A stretch of 64,000 bases of DNA. Source: an uncultured Bacteroidota bacterium. Lineage in GTDB: Bacteria > Bacteroidota > Bacteroidia > Flavobacteriales > Flavobacteriaceae. The first letter of the stretch is position 1. Every line of letters begins with the position of its first letter. Under the pieces are notes generated by a model that was given only the letters and a program-made list of their open reading frames with translations, had not been told where the DNA came from and searched no databases. Both the position numbers and the translations under genes were made by a program. Where the stretch lies: the NCBI GenBank assembly GCA_902546725.1, contig CACCLB010000001.1, positions 62,001-126,000 of the forward strand. The letters run 5' to 3'. Positions 20,008-29,851 of this stretch are shown here, in pieces.

Positions 20008-20565
20008 TTGAAAACGCTTTATATTAACTTGGTTGTTATCCTTTTCGCTTCCGTAGCATTTGCCCAAGAGGCAGAGCCGCTTATTGAAAATTATGAATTT
20101 TATTCAGACCCCTCCTTGGATACTCAATACGCTTTTGTTCAGGAGCTAATGTATGTTGCAGGCTATGTCCCTGAAAAAATAACTGTTTATCAAACGCTAC
20201 CCAATAATGCACATGTGTACCGAGTTACCCTTGATTCAGTTAATGGTGGTTTTCTTTTTGTCCGTTGGAATAAAAAAGAGAAAAAGCATTACGTTGCAAA
20301 TAAAATGATAGATGCTGGAATGTATTACAATTTGAAAGCAGCAGAGGAAATTATGCGAAAGCAAACAGAAAATGCTTCTTTTTCAGCTGATGATATCAGC
20401 ATACAAGCTGGAGATCAATTTAAGATTTCAGGAGAAGACATAAATGGACTTAGAGATGAATATGATAAAAAAATGGAAGCAAAAAAAGAATTCCAGACAA
20501 ATCTTCATAAAAAACAAGCTGAAAAAGCCAAACGTAAAGTGGAACGTAAAAGTACTAAAAATTAG
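20008..20565 (+). CDS. Secreted hypothetical protein
   Basis: Signal peptide LVVILFASVAFAQ; Lys-rich C-terminus; no recognised family. Confidence 0.5.
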   Translation: MKTLYINLVVILFASVAFAQEAEPLIENYEFYSDPSLDTQYAFVQELMYVAGYVPEKITVYQTLPNNAHVYRVTLDSVNGGFLFVRWNKKEKKHYVANKMIDAGMYYNLKAAEEIMRKQTENASFSADDISIQAGDQFKISGEDINGLRDEYDKKMEAKKEFQTNLHKKQAEKAKRKVERKSTKN

Positions 20566-21002
20566 AATTCAATTGTTAGAATATTACCCTCTAAATTGGT
20601 CTCATAGCATCTGAGTGAACCGCTACAAGAAGCAGAAAATGAATTGTTGTGATTACTACAAGTAAAATTACTACCATCAAATGACCAAAGATTTCTTGCA
20701 CCTTGATGAGGACAGGCATTATCAAAAACTCTAATTTCTTCATCACTTATTCTAACAAGAAGTATGTTTTCAGCTGTGAAGTTTAACCAGCCACCAATCT
20801 GTTTTAAGTCTTTGAATCTATCATCATCCAAATTAATTTCAAGCTGATTTCTACTTGAATTCTGTCCGGGTTGATTATTATTAAGTATATCAATATTAGA
20901 AGAATCGTTTTCTGTAGAACAGGATTCAATTAACGGGATTCCTAGCGCTGCTAAAACAATTGGCTTACAGGCTGTTTTTAAAAAGTTTCTTCGGTTATTC
21001 AT
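20562..21002 (-). CDS. Rieske [2Fe-2S] domain protein, exported/lipoprotein
   Basis: CPHQG...CSNHNNSF Rieske ligand pair (CxH/CxxH); N-terminal NNRRNFLKTACK..LIESC. Confidence 0.85.
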   Translation of the reverse strand: MNNRRNFLKTACKPIVLAALGIPLIESCSTENDSSNIDILNNNQPGQNSSRNQLEINLDDDRFKDLKQIGGWLNFTAENILLVRISDEEIRVFDNACPHQGARNLWSFDGSNFTCSNHNNSFSASCSGSLRCYETNLEGNILTIEF

Positions 21003-21085
21003 CTTAAATTATTTTTTGTTTAAAGATAACATAAAATAATTAAACAATAATTAAGTTAGAATTTAAAAATAAGGTAATTTTGGGC

Positions 21086-23446
21086 ATGCAAAATATATTT
21101 ACTTCTTTACTGTTTTTTGTTTCAATTGTAGTGTTTTCACAAAATACGGGTACTTTAAACGGCCGTATTGTCGATGCACAAAATGAATTTCCTCTTGAAG
21201 GTGCTACTGTAGTTGTCGTAGGGACAAATATTGGTGTTGTTTCTGGTGAAGGAGGATACTTTACTATTGAAGACATACCAACCCAGACCTATAATATTGA
21301 GGTAAGTTATTTAGGATATGAAACACAAACCTTATTTAATGTGATCGTTAAGTCCGTCGGGAATATTCCGCTCTTTTTTGAATTAGAGGAAATTGCTGAA
21401 GATTTAGATGAGGTTGTTTTGATTCAGAGTCCATTTAAAACAAGTAGCGAGACTCCTTTATCTACCCAGACTTTTTCAGCTGTAGAGATCGAAACCTATC
21501 CTGGTGGGAATAATGACATTACAAAAGTGGTTCAAAGCATGCCTGGTATCTCACCTTCGATTGGAGGATTCCGAAATGATATCATCATTCGTGGTGGAGC
21601 CCCTAATGAAACGGTTTATTATTTAGACGGTATTGAGATTCCAAATATCAATCACTTCAGCACTCAAGGAAGTGCAGGAGGTCCCGTAGGGATGGTTAAT
21701 GTATCTTTTATCCGTGAAGTGACCTTGGCGAGTTCTTCTTTTGGCGCAGAATATGACAATCCGCTATCAGGTGTTTTGGCTTTTGAACAACGGGAAGGAG
21801 ATGTCAATAAATTTGGAGGAAATTTTCGTGTAGGAGCAAGTGAAACTGCGCTTACTTTAGAAGGTCCACTTTTAAGAAAAAATAAAGATGAACCTGCAAA
21901 AACAAACTTTCTTCTCTCTGTTCGAAGAAGTTATTTACAGTTTTTGTTTGAATTAATAGGACTTCCTATACGACCAGATTATTGGGATTATCAATGGAAA
22001 ATTAAGCATGAAATTGACGCATACAATTCGCTTACTTTTATCGGTATAGGAGCCATTGACGATTTTTCAGTCAAAGCTCCAGACGAGTTTGATGCAGGGC
22101 AACAAGCGGACTTAGAGCAGGTGCCGATTATCGATCAGAGAAGTACAACAGTGGGCTTGTCATGGAAGCGCAACTATAAAAACGGAAATGGTTTTATGAA
22201 CACTGTGGTAAGTACTAACAGGCTGGAAAATATTTTTGCCCGATATGAAGACAATACTACTAAAACAGGAACCATCTTTCAAAACGATTCTTTTGAATGG
22301 GAGACTAAACTGCGTTTTCAAGCTACTCAGTTTACTGAAAATTGGAAATGGTCAACGGGATTTAATGTTCAAAATTCATCTTATCAAAACAATACTCGTT
22401 TTGTTTATTATGATATTGCTTACAAAACCGATCTTAACTTTACCAAATACGGCCTGTTCTTTAAAGCATCCCGTTCTTTTTTAAACGATCGCTTAGATTT
22501 TTCTTGGGGTATACGTTCAGATGCTGATAGTTTTTCAACAACTTCTAATCTGTTAAATAACATATCACCTCGAGCTGCAATTTCTTATGACTTAACCAAG
22601 AGTCAGAAATGGAAATTCAACGCCTCAATTGGGCGCTATTTTAAAATACCAACTTATACCATGCTGGGTTTTCAAAATCAAACCGGGGCTTTTGTAAATC
22701 AAGACGCAGCATACACACGTAGTGATCATTTGGTTGCGGGTTTGGAATACAACCTTACTCCAGCATCGCGTTTTACAGTAGAAGCGTTTAGGAAAAATTA
22801 CGCCAATTACCCTATTTCAGTAATTGATGGTGTTTCTTTGGCAAACAAGGGGGGTGGTTTTGAAGTTCTTGGAAATGAGGAGATTGTTTCTGATGGCAAA
22901 GGTCAAAGTTCTGGGATAGAACTCTTATTCCAGCAAAAACTATCCAACAATTTTTATGGAGTCTTTGCATACACCTATTTTTCGAGTGAATTTACAGGAG
23001 CTGATGGTGTATTGAGGCCTTCTGTATGGGATAGTCGACATCTTATTTCTTTTTCGGGAGGATATAAATTAAAACGCAACTGGGAACTCAGTGCAAGATG
23101 GCGATTTGCTGGAAAGAATCCTTACGTACCCGTAGATTTATCAGCCAGTATCAATTCTTACCCTGAACTCGTCTTAGATTATGATCGTTTGGGGGAGATC
23201 AAACTCAACAGTTTTAATTTGGCTGATATCAGAATTGATAAAAAATGGAATTTTAAGTCACTCTCTTTTAACTTCTATTTTGAGGTGCAAAATTTCTTAG
23301 CCCAACCTAATCCTACACCTCCTGAATACGGTTTAAATCGTACTGCTGAGGGAGAATTTATTAATCCAAGAAGTTTGATCGAAGTTTCCTTAAACGATGG
23401 AAATAGTTCTCCGCTTCCTACCTTTGGTTTAGTTCTCTATTTTTAA
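21086..23446 (+). CDS. TonB-dependent receptor with carboxypeptidase-regulatory-like domain
   Basis: GTLNGRIVDAQNEFPLEGATVVVVGTNIG; plug VVQSMPGISPSIGGFRNDIIIRGGAPNETVYYLDGIEIPNINHFSTQGS. Confidence 0.92.
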   Translation: MQNIFTSLLFFVSIVVFSQNTGTLNGRIVDAQNEFPLEGATVVVVGTNIGVVSGEGGYFTIEDIPTQTYNIEVSYLGYETQTLFNVIVKSVGNIPLFFELEEIAEDLDEVVLIQSPFKTSSETPLSTQTFSAVEIETYPGGNNDITKVVQSMPGISPSIGGFRNDIIIRGGAPNETVYYLDGIEIPNINHFSTQGSAGGPVGMVNVSFIREVTLASSSFGAEYDNPLSGVLAFEQREGDVNKFGGNFRVGASETALTLEGPLLRKNKDEPAKTNFLLSVRRSYLQFLFELIGLPIRPDYWDYQWKIKHEIDAYNSLTFIGIGAIDDFSVKAPDEFDAGQQADLEQVPIIDQRSTTVGLSWKRNYKNGNGFMNTVVSTNRLENIFARYEDNTTKTGTIFQNDSFEWETKLRFQATQFTENWKWSTGFNVQNSSYQNNTRFVYYDIAYKTDLNFTKYGLFFKASRSFLNDRLDFSWGIRSDADSFSTTSNLLNNISPRAAISYDLTKSQKWKFNASIGRYFKIPTYTMLGFQNQTGAFVNQDAAYTRSDHLVAGLEYNLTPASRFTVEAFRKNYANYPISVIDGVSLANKGGGFEVLGNEEIVSDGKGQSSGIELLFQQKLSNNFYGVFAYTYFSSEFTGADGVLRPSVWDSRHLISFSGGYKLKRNWELSARWRFAGKNPYVPVDLSASINSYPELVLDYDRLGEIKLNSFNLADIRIDKKWNFKSLSFNFYFEVQNFLAQPNPTPPEYGLNRTAEGEFINPRSLIEVSLNDGNSSPLPTFGLVLYF

Positions 23447-23448
23447 AT

Positions 23449-23967
23449 TTATAAATCTAAAAGTCCTTCTGGAAGCTGAACACGGATCAAGTTTTTTTTG
23501 CGATCTACCTCAAGAATAAAATCATCGTGTATTGGGATAAGATGTATTTTTTTGTCAGTGGCTTCCACTTGAAATAAGGCCTGAGGACCTTGCTCGAGAA
23601 CGGCAGTAATCAGCCCAATTTCTTCAGCCATAGTGCTTACTGTAAACCCTATGATTTCGTGGTAGTAGAACTTGTTTCCATCTAGAGGAGGCAATAAGTC
23701 TAAAGCTAAATAGAGGTTTTTCTTGATTAGGGCATCTGCCTCTTGCTCGTTTGAGATTTCTTCAAAATCTATTCTTAGAAGTTCCGATTTGTGTAATTGA
23801 CATTTATTTATAAAAAATGGAACCAAGCCTGTGGATAATTCCACAAAAATTGATTCCAATTCTGTATAATCTTTAGGATTGTCACTGTCTACTTTAACTA
23901 GTAACTCTCCTTTAAAGCTGTATTTTCCAACGACAGTACCTAAATAAAAGCAATCTTGCTTTTGCAT
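23449..23967 (-). CDS. rimM: 16S rRNA processing protein RimM
   Basis: DCFYLGTVVGKYSFKGELLVKVDSD..YYHEIIGFTV..LIPIHDDFILEVDRKKNLIRVQLPEGLLDL; downstream of rpsP. Confidence 0.95.
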   Translation of the reverse strand: MQKQDCFYLGTVVGKYSFKGELLVKVDSDNPKDYTELESIFVELSTGLVPFFINKCQLHKSELLRIDFEEISNEQEADALIKKNLYLALDLLPPLDGNKFYYHEIIGFTVSTMAEEIGLITAVLEQGPQALFQVEATDKKIHLIPIHDDFILEVDRKKNLIRVQLPEGLLDL

Positions 23968-23985
23968 CGTTGACTAGAAAAGAGT

Positions 23986-24651
23986 TTACTCTTCTTTCTC
24001 TTCGGAAGCTTCGGTTTGCTCAGCTGGAGCTTCGGTTTGCTTAGCCTCTTGCTCAACTTCTTCAGCAACAGCCTCTTTTTCTGTTGTTGCTTCTTCAGCC
24101 ACAGCTTCGGTTTGCTCAGCCAGGGCTTCAGCAACTTCAGTTGTAGCTTCCTCAGCTTCGGTGGATTCAGCGGCGGCTTCTTCTGCCGCAGCCTCAGCTT
24201 CTGCAGCCGCTGCATCAGCTAATCGCTTGTCGCTTACTGCTTTTTCGTCAGCTAATCGCTTGGCTTTTAACTCACTTTCACTTTGAGAAAGACCTTCTTT
24301 TTTAGCTTGAATTTTAGCTTCTTTTTCTTCTAACCAAGCCGCAAATTTTTTATCAGCTTCTTCTTGGCTCAAAGCACCTTTTCGAATTCCTCCGTTAAGG
24401 TGATGTTTTAGCATCACACCTCTGTAAGAAAGTAAAGTTCGAGCTGTATCTGTGGGTTGTGCCCCTTTTTCTAACCAGTTTACAGCATTGTCTAATTTGA
24501 CCTCGACTGTGGCTGGATTGGTGTTGGGGTTGTACGTTCCTAATTTTTCGAGATAACGTCCGTCTCTTTTAGAGCGGGCATCTGCGGCGACGATCCAATA
24601 AAAGGGGTTTCCTTTTTTACCGTGCCTTTGTAGTCTAATTTTTACTGGCAT
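23986..24651 (-). CDS. rpsP: 30S ribosomal protein S16 with long Ala/Glu-rich C-terminal extension
   Basis: MPVKIRLQRHGKKGNPFYWIVAADARSKRDGRYLEKLGTYNPN; the S16 core is followed by more than 100 low-complexity residues. Confidence 0.97.
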   Translation of the reverse strand: MPVKIRLQRHGKKGNPFYWIVAADARSKRDGRYLEKLGTYNPNTNPATVEVKLDNAVNWLEKGAQPTDTARTLLSYRGVMLKHHLNGGIRKGALSQEEADKKFAAWLEEKEAKIQAKKEGLSQSESELKAKRLADEKAVSDKRLADAAAAEAEAAAEEAAAESTEAEEATTEVAEALAEQTEAVAEEATTEKEAVAEEVEQEAKQTEAPAEQTEASEEKEE

Positions 24652-24796
24652 ATCACATTAATTATGAGGATACTCGACCCTCTGGTTATTAATTCAAGTT
24701 TGCAAATATAATTTAATTTATGACTCTAGAGGTATTTCAATGAATATTTGTTAAATGCAGGGAAAATAATTTTTATCAGCAGGAGTAATGGGTCCT

Positions 24797-24913
24797 AAAA
24801 AAAAGAGAGGAATAATAGCCCCCGGTTGTTCCGCCAAAAACATACACACGCACTACCGTGTTACCGAGGGCCTAAAATTTAGATTGCGGTAGTGAGTAGT
24901 AATGTTTTTTGGC
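24797..24913 (-). ncRNA. Candidate structured ncRNA (6S-like)
   Basis: Interrupted long hairpin: GCCAAAAACAT 24833-24843 pairs with 24902-24913 and CACTACCG 24851-24858 pairs with CGGTAGTG 24887-24894. 9-nt complementarity 24863-24871 / 24818-24826 (ACCGAGGGC / GCCCCCGGT, one G-U). Minus-strand promoter TTG-N21-TAATTTTG immediately upstream; U8 tract at the end. Confidence 0.6.
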
Positions 24914-24919
24914 TTGGAG

Positions 24920-24951
24920 CAAAATTAATAAAAATCATTGTTTAAAAACAA
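24920..24951 (-). promoter_or_regulatory. Promoter of the candidate ncRNA (TTG-N21-TAATTTTG, minus strand)
   Basis: CAAAATTA at 24920-24927 and CAA at 24949-24951 on the + strand. Confidence 0.55.
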
Positions 24952-24968
24952 AAGCAACTATGTTAAAC

Positions 24969-24999
24969 TTGTTCAAGGGAATAAAAAAATGTAATTTTG
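24969..24999 (+). promoter_or_regulatory. Promoter of tig (TTG-N20-TAATTTTG)
   Basis: TTG 24969-24971, TAATTTTG 24992-24999, 21 nt before ATG 25021. Confidence 0.6.
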
Positions 25000-25020
25000 C
25001 GCACTAAAATTTATTCCAAA

Positions 25021-26352
25021 ATGAACATCAGCAAAACAGATTTAGACGCCTTAAACGCAGTAATAAAAATTACTGTAGATCGCTCTGATTACGAAACTAA
25101 AGTAAATACCGTGTTGAGTGATTATAGGAAGAATGCCAACATTCCTGGTTTTCGTAAAGGTCATGTCCCTATGGGTATGATTAAAAAGCAATACCAACAA
25201 GCTGTCATTGCTGATGAGGTTAACAAACTTCTCAGAGAGAATCTTGAAAAATTCATCAAAGAAGAAAAACTTGACCTTTTGGGAAATCCCCTTCCTAAAG
25301 CTGCTGATGAGGAACTCGATTGGAATGCAGATCAGATGGATTTTGAATTTGAATTGGGTCTTGCGCCTAAATTTGAAGTCAAATTAGGCCAGCTTAAAAA
25401 AGTAGTTCGATATGAAATTGACCCCGAAGCAAAAATGATCAATGAGCAATTGGATTATATTAGAAAGCAGTACGGTAAACTAGTTTCGCAGAAAAACCCT
25501 GATAAAGATTTTGAAATCACTGCTCAATTTAGAAACGAAGAATTAGAGATTGAAAAAATCAGTAGTTTTAAACTCGATGATTTTAAATCTAAAAAAGCAC
25601 TTAAATCCCTAAAAGAGGAAACGATTAATTCAGTAGTGAACTTTCCAGTAAAGGGATTGTTTAAAGAGGACGAGTTACTTAAGAGTTTACTTTCTTTAGA
25701 TGATGATAAACTCAAGGAACTCAAAGACTCAAATATCACCTTGGAAATCAAGGAGATCAACGAACGAATACGAGCTGAACTAAATCAAGAGCTATTTGAC
25801 AAGCTCTTTGCTCCTGGAACAGTGACTTCAGAAAAAGAACTCAAGGAGCGAATTAAAGAAGATCTCCAGAAGCAATTTGAGCCCCAAGCAGACCAAAAGC
25901 TTCTAAACGATATCACTGAGTTTTTAGTCGAAAAAACAAAATTTAAATTGCCAGCAGATTTTCTTAAACGTTGGATGCAAACCTCTGGTAAAGAAGAATT
26001 GACTCCTGAGCAAGCCGCTGAGGAATATGAAAAGTCTGAAAAGGGAATTCGCTATCAGCTTATTGAAGGTCAAATCATTACCGAGAATAAACTCGACATT
26101 TCATTTGAAGAGTTAAAAGACTTTGCAGGAACTTTGGTAGCCAACCAAATGAGACAGTACGGACAGGAACCAGACGAAACACAAATAGAGGGTATCGTTT
26201 CAAACGTACTTACGAATCCAGAGGAGACAAGAAGAATTTCCGAACAATTAATGAGTAATAAAATTTTAACCTTTTTTAAGGAAAACGCTCCACTGAAACA
26301 AAAGAAAGTCGGTTTTGATGCTTTTGTAAAAGAGGCATACGGCAAAGCATAA
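25021..26352 (+). CDS. tig: Trigger factor
   Basis: MNISKTDLDALNAVIKITVDRSDYETKVNTVLSDYRKNANIPGFRKGHVPMGMIKKQYQQAVIADEVNKLL; upstream of clpP/clpX. Confidence 0.93.
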   Translation: MNISKTDLDALNAVIKITVDRSDYETKVNTVLSDYRKNANIPGFRKGHVPMGMIKKQYQQAVIADEVNKLLRENLEKFIKEEKLDLLGNPLPKAADEELDWNADQMDFEFELGLAPKFEVKLGQLKKVVRYEIDPEAKMINEQLDYIRKQYGKLVSQKNPDKDFEITAQFRNEELEIEKISSFKLDDFKSKKALKSLKEETINSVVNFPVKGLFKEDELLKSLLSLDDDKLKELKDSNITLEIKEINERIRAELNQELFDKLFAPGTVTSEKELKERIKEDLQKQFEPQADQKLLNDITEFLVEKTKFKLPADFLKRWMQTSGKEELTPEQAAEEYEKSEKGIRYQLIEGQIITENKLDISFEELKDFAGTLVANQMRQYGQEPDETQIEGIVSNVLTNPEETRRISEQLMSNKILTFFKENAPLKQKKVGFDAFVKEAYGKA

Positions 26353-26382
26353 AATTTTCCTTATTTTTAATAAATTTAGAAT

Positions 26383-27048
26383 ATGAACTACGGTAAAGAA
26401 TTCAAGAAATACGCTACAAAACACCATGGAATCAATGCCATGTATTACGATAAAATCGTAAGTAGTATGACTCCCTATATCATTGAAGAGCGCCAACTTA
26501 ATGTAGCGCAAATGGATGTTTTTTCTAGATTGATGATGGATCGAATTATGTTTTTAGGAACTGCCATCGACGACAATGTAGCGAACGTAATTCAGGCACA
26601 GCTTTTGTTTTTGCAAAGTACGGACGCTAGCCGTGATATTCAGATGTACATCAACTCTCCAGGCGGTGGTGTCTATGCCGGTCTTGGGATTTATGATACG
26701 ATGCAATTTATCAGTCCAAATGTAGCAACCATATGTACAGGGATTGCTGCCTCCATGGGTGCAGTACTATTATGTGCTGGTCACGAAGGAAAGCGTTCTG
26801 CATTACCTCACGCAAGGGTAATGATACACCAGCCCCTGGGTGGTGCTCAAGGACAGGCTTCAGATATTGAAATCACAGCCCGTGAGATTCTTAAACTCAA
26901 AGATGAATTGTATCAGATCATCTCCAAACACTCTGGTCAGGATATGGAAAAAGTGACCAATGACAGTGATCGTGATTACTGGATGAAAGCCGAAGAAGCT
27001 AAAAAATACGGTATGGTCGATGAAGTGCTAAAAAACAGCCCAAAATAA
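26383..27048 (+). CDS. clpP: ATP-dependent Clp protease proteolytic subunit
   Basis: DRIMFLGTAIDDNVANVIQAQLLFL..INSPGGGVYAGLGIYDTMQ..CTGIAASMGAVLL..ARVMIHQPLGG. Confidence 0.98.
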   Translation: MNYGKEFKKYATKHHGINAMYYDKIVSSMTPYIIEERQLNVAQMDVFSRLMMDRIMFLGTAIDDNVANVIQAQLLFLQSTDASRDIQMYINSPGGGVYAGLGIYDTMQFISPNVATICTGIAASMGAVLLCAGHEGKRSALPHARVMIHQPLGGAQGQASDIEITAREILKLKDELYQIISKHSGQDMEKVTNDSDRDYWMKAEEAKKYGMVDEVLKNSPK

Positions 27049-27060
27049 ACCCCAGCTGCC

Positions 27061-28290
27061 ATGAGTAAACCTGATTTAAACTGTTCTTTTTGCGGTAGGC
27101 CAAAGCCCGAAACCCAGCTCCTTATTGCTGGATTGGATGCCCATATTTGCGATCTTTGTATCACTCAAGCTCATGGAATAGTTCAGGAAGAAGCAAGCCT
27201 AGAGGAGGGAGCTGAAGCAGATAGTATAGAGCTTAAACCGCCCAAAGAAATTAAATCGTTTTTAGATACCTATGTTATCGGTCAAGAGGCTTCAAAGAAA
27301 GTTTTATCCGTAGCGGTTTACAATCATTACAAGAGATTGATCCAACAAACTTCAAAAGAAGATGTTGAAATTCAAAAAAGTAATGTTTTAGTTGTTGGTC
27401 CTACTGGAACAGGTAAAACCTTATTGGCTCAAACCATTGCGCGTTTGCTCAATGTGCCCTTAGCCATAGTAGATGCAACTGTTCTCACTGAGGCAGGATA
27501 CGTTGGCGAAGATGTTGAAAGTATCCTTTCTCGTTTGCTTCAAGCAGCAGATTACGACCTGAGCCGAGCACAAAAAGGGATCGTTTTTATAGATGAAATT
27601 GACAAAATTGCGCGAAAAAGTGACAACCCATCAATCACCAGAGACGTTTCTGGTGAAGGAGTTCAGCAAGCCTTGCTAAAACTTTTAGAAGGAACAGTTG
27701 TTAATGTCCCACCTAAAGGAGGAAGAAAACATCCAGATCAGAAGTTCATTGAGGTGGATACCTCAAATATTTTATTCATTGCTGGAGGGGCATTTGATGG
27801 GATAGAGCGTCACATCAACAAACGATTGAATCTTCAGGCCATCGGTTACAATACGACTGTAGAGCAAAATAAGATCGATAAGGAAAATATATTACAATAT
27901 ATTACTCCTCGCGATGTACGATCGTTTGGATTGATACCTGAAATCATTGGTAGATTACCGGTGTTGACCTTTATGAAACCGCTTGATAAAGTCACACTTT
28001 TAGAGATTTTAACCACCCCTAAAAATGCACTGATAAAACAATACATTCACCTCTTTGACATGGACGGCATTAAATTGCAATTTACCTCAGGGGCATTGAA
28101 TTACATCGTAGAAAAATCAATGCAATACAAATTAGGAGCGCGTGGGTTACGCTCCCTCTGTGAAGCAGTTTTAAACGATGCCATGTTTGAATTACCTGAC
28201 TCTGATGTCAAAGAATTAAAGGTTACCAAGCAATATGCCGATCAAAAACTTTCCAAAATAGAACTGCCAAAACTAAAAGTAGTTTCTTAA
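27061..28290 (+). CDS. clpX: ATP-dependent Clp protease ATP-binding subunit ClpX
   Basis: CSFCGRP zinc finger; [47 protein letters not shown]. Confidence 0.98.
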   Translation: MSKPDLNCSFCGRPKPETQLLIAGLDAHICDLCITQAHGIVQEEASLEEGAEADSIELKPPKEIKSFLDTYVIGQEASKKVLSVAVYNHYKRLIQQTSKEDVEIQKSNVLVVGPTGTGKTLLAQTIARLLNVPLAIVDATVLTEAGYVGEDVESILSRLLQAADYDLSRAQKGIVFIDEIDKIARKSDNPSITRDVSGEGVQQALLKLLEGTVVNVPPKGGRKHPDQKFIEVDTSNILFIAGGAFDGIERHINKRLNLQAIGYNTTVEQNKIDKENILQYITPRDVRSFGLIPEIIGRLPVLTFMKPLDKVTLLEILTTPKNALIKQYIHLFDMDGIKLQFTSGALNYIVEKSMQYKLGARGLRSLCEAVLNDAMFELPDSDVKELKVTKQYADQKLSKIELPKLKVVS

Positions 28291-29801
28291 TCAGTATTCA
28301 TTTTTAGCAGTTCTTCCAATAATTCTCTTGAATTTGAGAGTCTGGGTATTTTGTGCTGCCCCCCTAATTTGTTTTTATTTGAAAGCCATTGGTAGAACAA
28401 ACCTTCTTTTGCTTGATGGAGGTGTAAAGCTTCTAAGCTTGAGTTTCGTTTGGCTTCATAATCTGAATTTTCTTTTTGAAGCTCTTCGTCTAAAAGTTTC
28501 GAAAACAATTCCAAATCCTGCGGTTCTTTTTCAAACTCGACGATCCATTCGTGTGCACCTTTTGAATTGTTTTTCATAAAAATTGGTGCCGCACTGTAGT
28601 TTGAAACAATACTTTTTGTCTGTATGCTCACTGCTGAGATTGCTTTCTCCGCATTATCGATGATTAATTCTTCACCAAAGGCATTGATGTGATGTTTTGT
28701 TCTCCCTGTGACTTGAATGCGATAGGGGGAGAGATTCGTAAAACGGACGGTATCACCAATTCTATAGCGCCATAGACCAGCATTGGTAGTAATCACAAGT
28801 TCGTAATTAGTGTTTAGCTCAACTTCAGATAAAGGGATAACCTTTAATTCATTTTTATTGGAATTGGGTTGGAAAGGAATAAACTCATAGAAAATACCAT
28901 AGTCAAGCATTAAGAGAAGATCGTCGGCATCGTTGCGATCTTGAATACCAAAAAACCCTTCAGAAGCATTGTAAATTTCGTAAAACTTAAAGTCTTTTTT
29001 TGGAAACAAACTTTTGTATAATTCGTGATAGGGCTTAAAGCTGACTCCTCCATGAAAATAAACTTCTGCATCTGGCCAGATCTCAGTAATGGTCTTACTC
29101 GCTGTTTCTTCGAGTACTCTTTGAAGGAGTATAAGCATCCAAGAAGGTACACCTGCCAAACTTGTTACTTTCTCAGTTAAGGTTTCCGTTAATATCGCTT
29201 GCATTTTGGTTTCCCATTCAGAAATTAATGAGGTTTTATGACCGGGTGTGCTACTCAGTTCTGCCCAAAAAGGCATATTCTGAATGATGATGGCAGATAA
29301 ATCTCCAAAATAACTGTTGTTTTCGTTATAAAGTTCGTGGCTACCACCCAAACGAAGACATTTTCCGCTCAAGAGTTGAGAATCGGGATTATTGTTAAAA
29401 TAGAGGGACAACATATCCTTTCCAGCCTTGTAGTGACAATCTTCAAGAGCTTCAGTACTAACGGGAATAAATTTACTTTTCGCATTCGTAGTCCCACTAG
29501 ATTTGGCAAACCACTTTATGGGACTGGGCCAAAAAATATTTTGAGTTCCGTTTCTACACCTTTCAATTTGAGCAGCGATAGACTCGTATGTACTCAGAGG
29601 AATTTTTGATCTAAATTCATCGTAGTTTTTAATATTAGTAAAATCATAACGAATTCCCATCTCAGTATTTTGAGCTTTATTTAAGAGTATGCTGAGCAAT
29701 TCATTTTGCACCTCCCGAGGATATTTCATAAAGAGTTCCATCTGGTGAATTCTTTTTTTCAGAATCCATGAGGCAATTGAATTAAAGATCGAAGTGGGCA
29801 T
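28287..29801 (-). CDS. GH3 auxin-responsive promoter family protein (acyl-adenylate/amidosynthetase fold)
   Basis: [62 protein letters not shown]. Confidence 0.88.
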   Translation of the reverse strand: MPTSIFNSIASWILKKRIHQMELFMKYPREVQNELLSILLNKAQNTEMGIRYDFTNIKNYDEFRSKIPLSTYESIAAQIERCRNGTQNIFWPSPIKWFAKSSGTTNAKSKFIPVSTEALEDCHYKAGKDMLSLYFNNNPDSQLLSGKCLRLGGSHELYNENNSYFGDLSAIIIQNMPFWAELSSTPGHKTSLISEWETKMQAILTETLTEKVTSLAGVPSWMLILLQRVLEETASKTITEIWPDAEVYFHGGVSFKPYHELYKSLFPKKDFKFYEIYNASEGFFGIQDRNDADDLLLMLDYGIFYEFIPFQPNSNKNELKVIPLSEVELNTNYELVITTNAGLWRYRIGDTVRFTNLSPYRIQVTGRTKHHINAFGEELIIDNAEKAISAVSIQTKSIVSNYSAAPIFMKNNSKGAHEWIVEFEKEPQDLELFSKLLDEELQKENSDYEAKRNSSLEALHLHQAKEGLFYQWLSNKNKLGGQHKIPRLSNSRELLEELLKMNTD

Positions 29802-29851
29802 AAAATTATCGTTATCTTACCAATGTAAATTTAAATAATATTCCTTAGGAC

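Noticed and set aside
23940-24215. Minus-strand 91-aa Lys/Leu/Pro-rich ORF
   Set aside because: Alternative frame of the repetitive rpsP tail.
24016-24222. Plus-strand 68-aa Ser/Phe/Leu-rich ORF
   Set aside because: Antisense to the low-complexity tail of rpsP; composition is a by-product of the Ala/Glu repeats.
28287-29801. GH3 auxin-responsive promoter family protein as a plant-like novelty
   Set aside because: I recognise this family as common in Bacteroidetes housekeeping regions; not unusual by itself.
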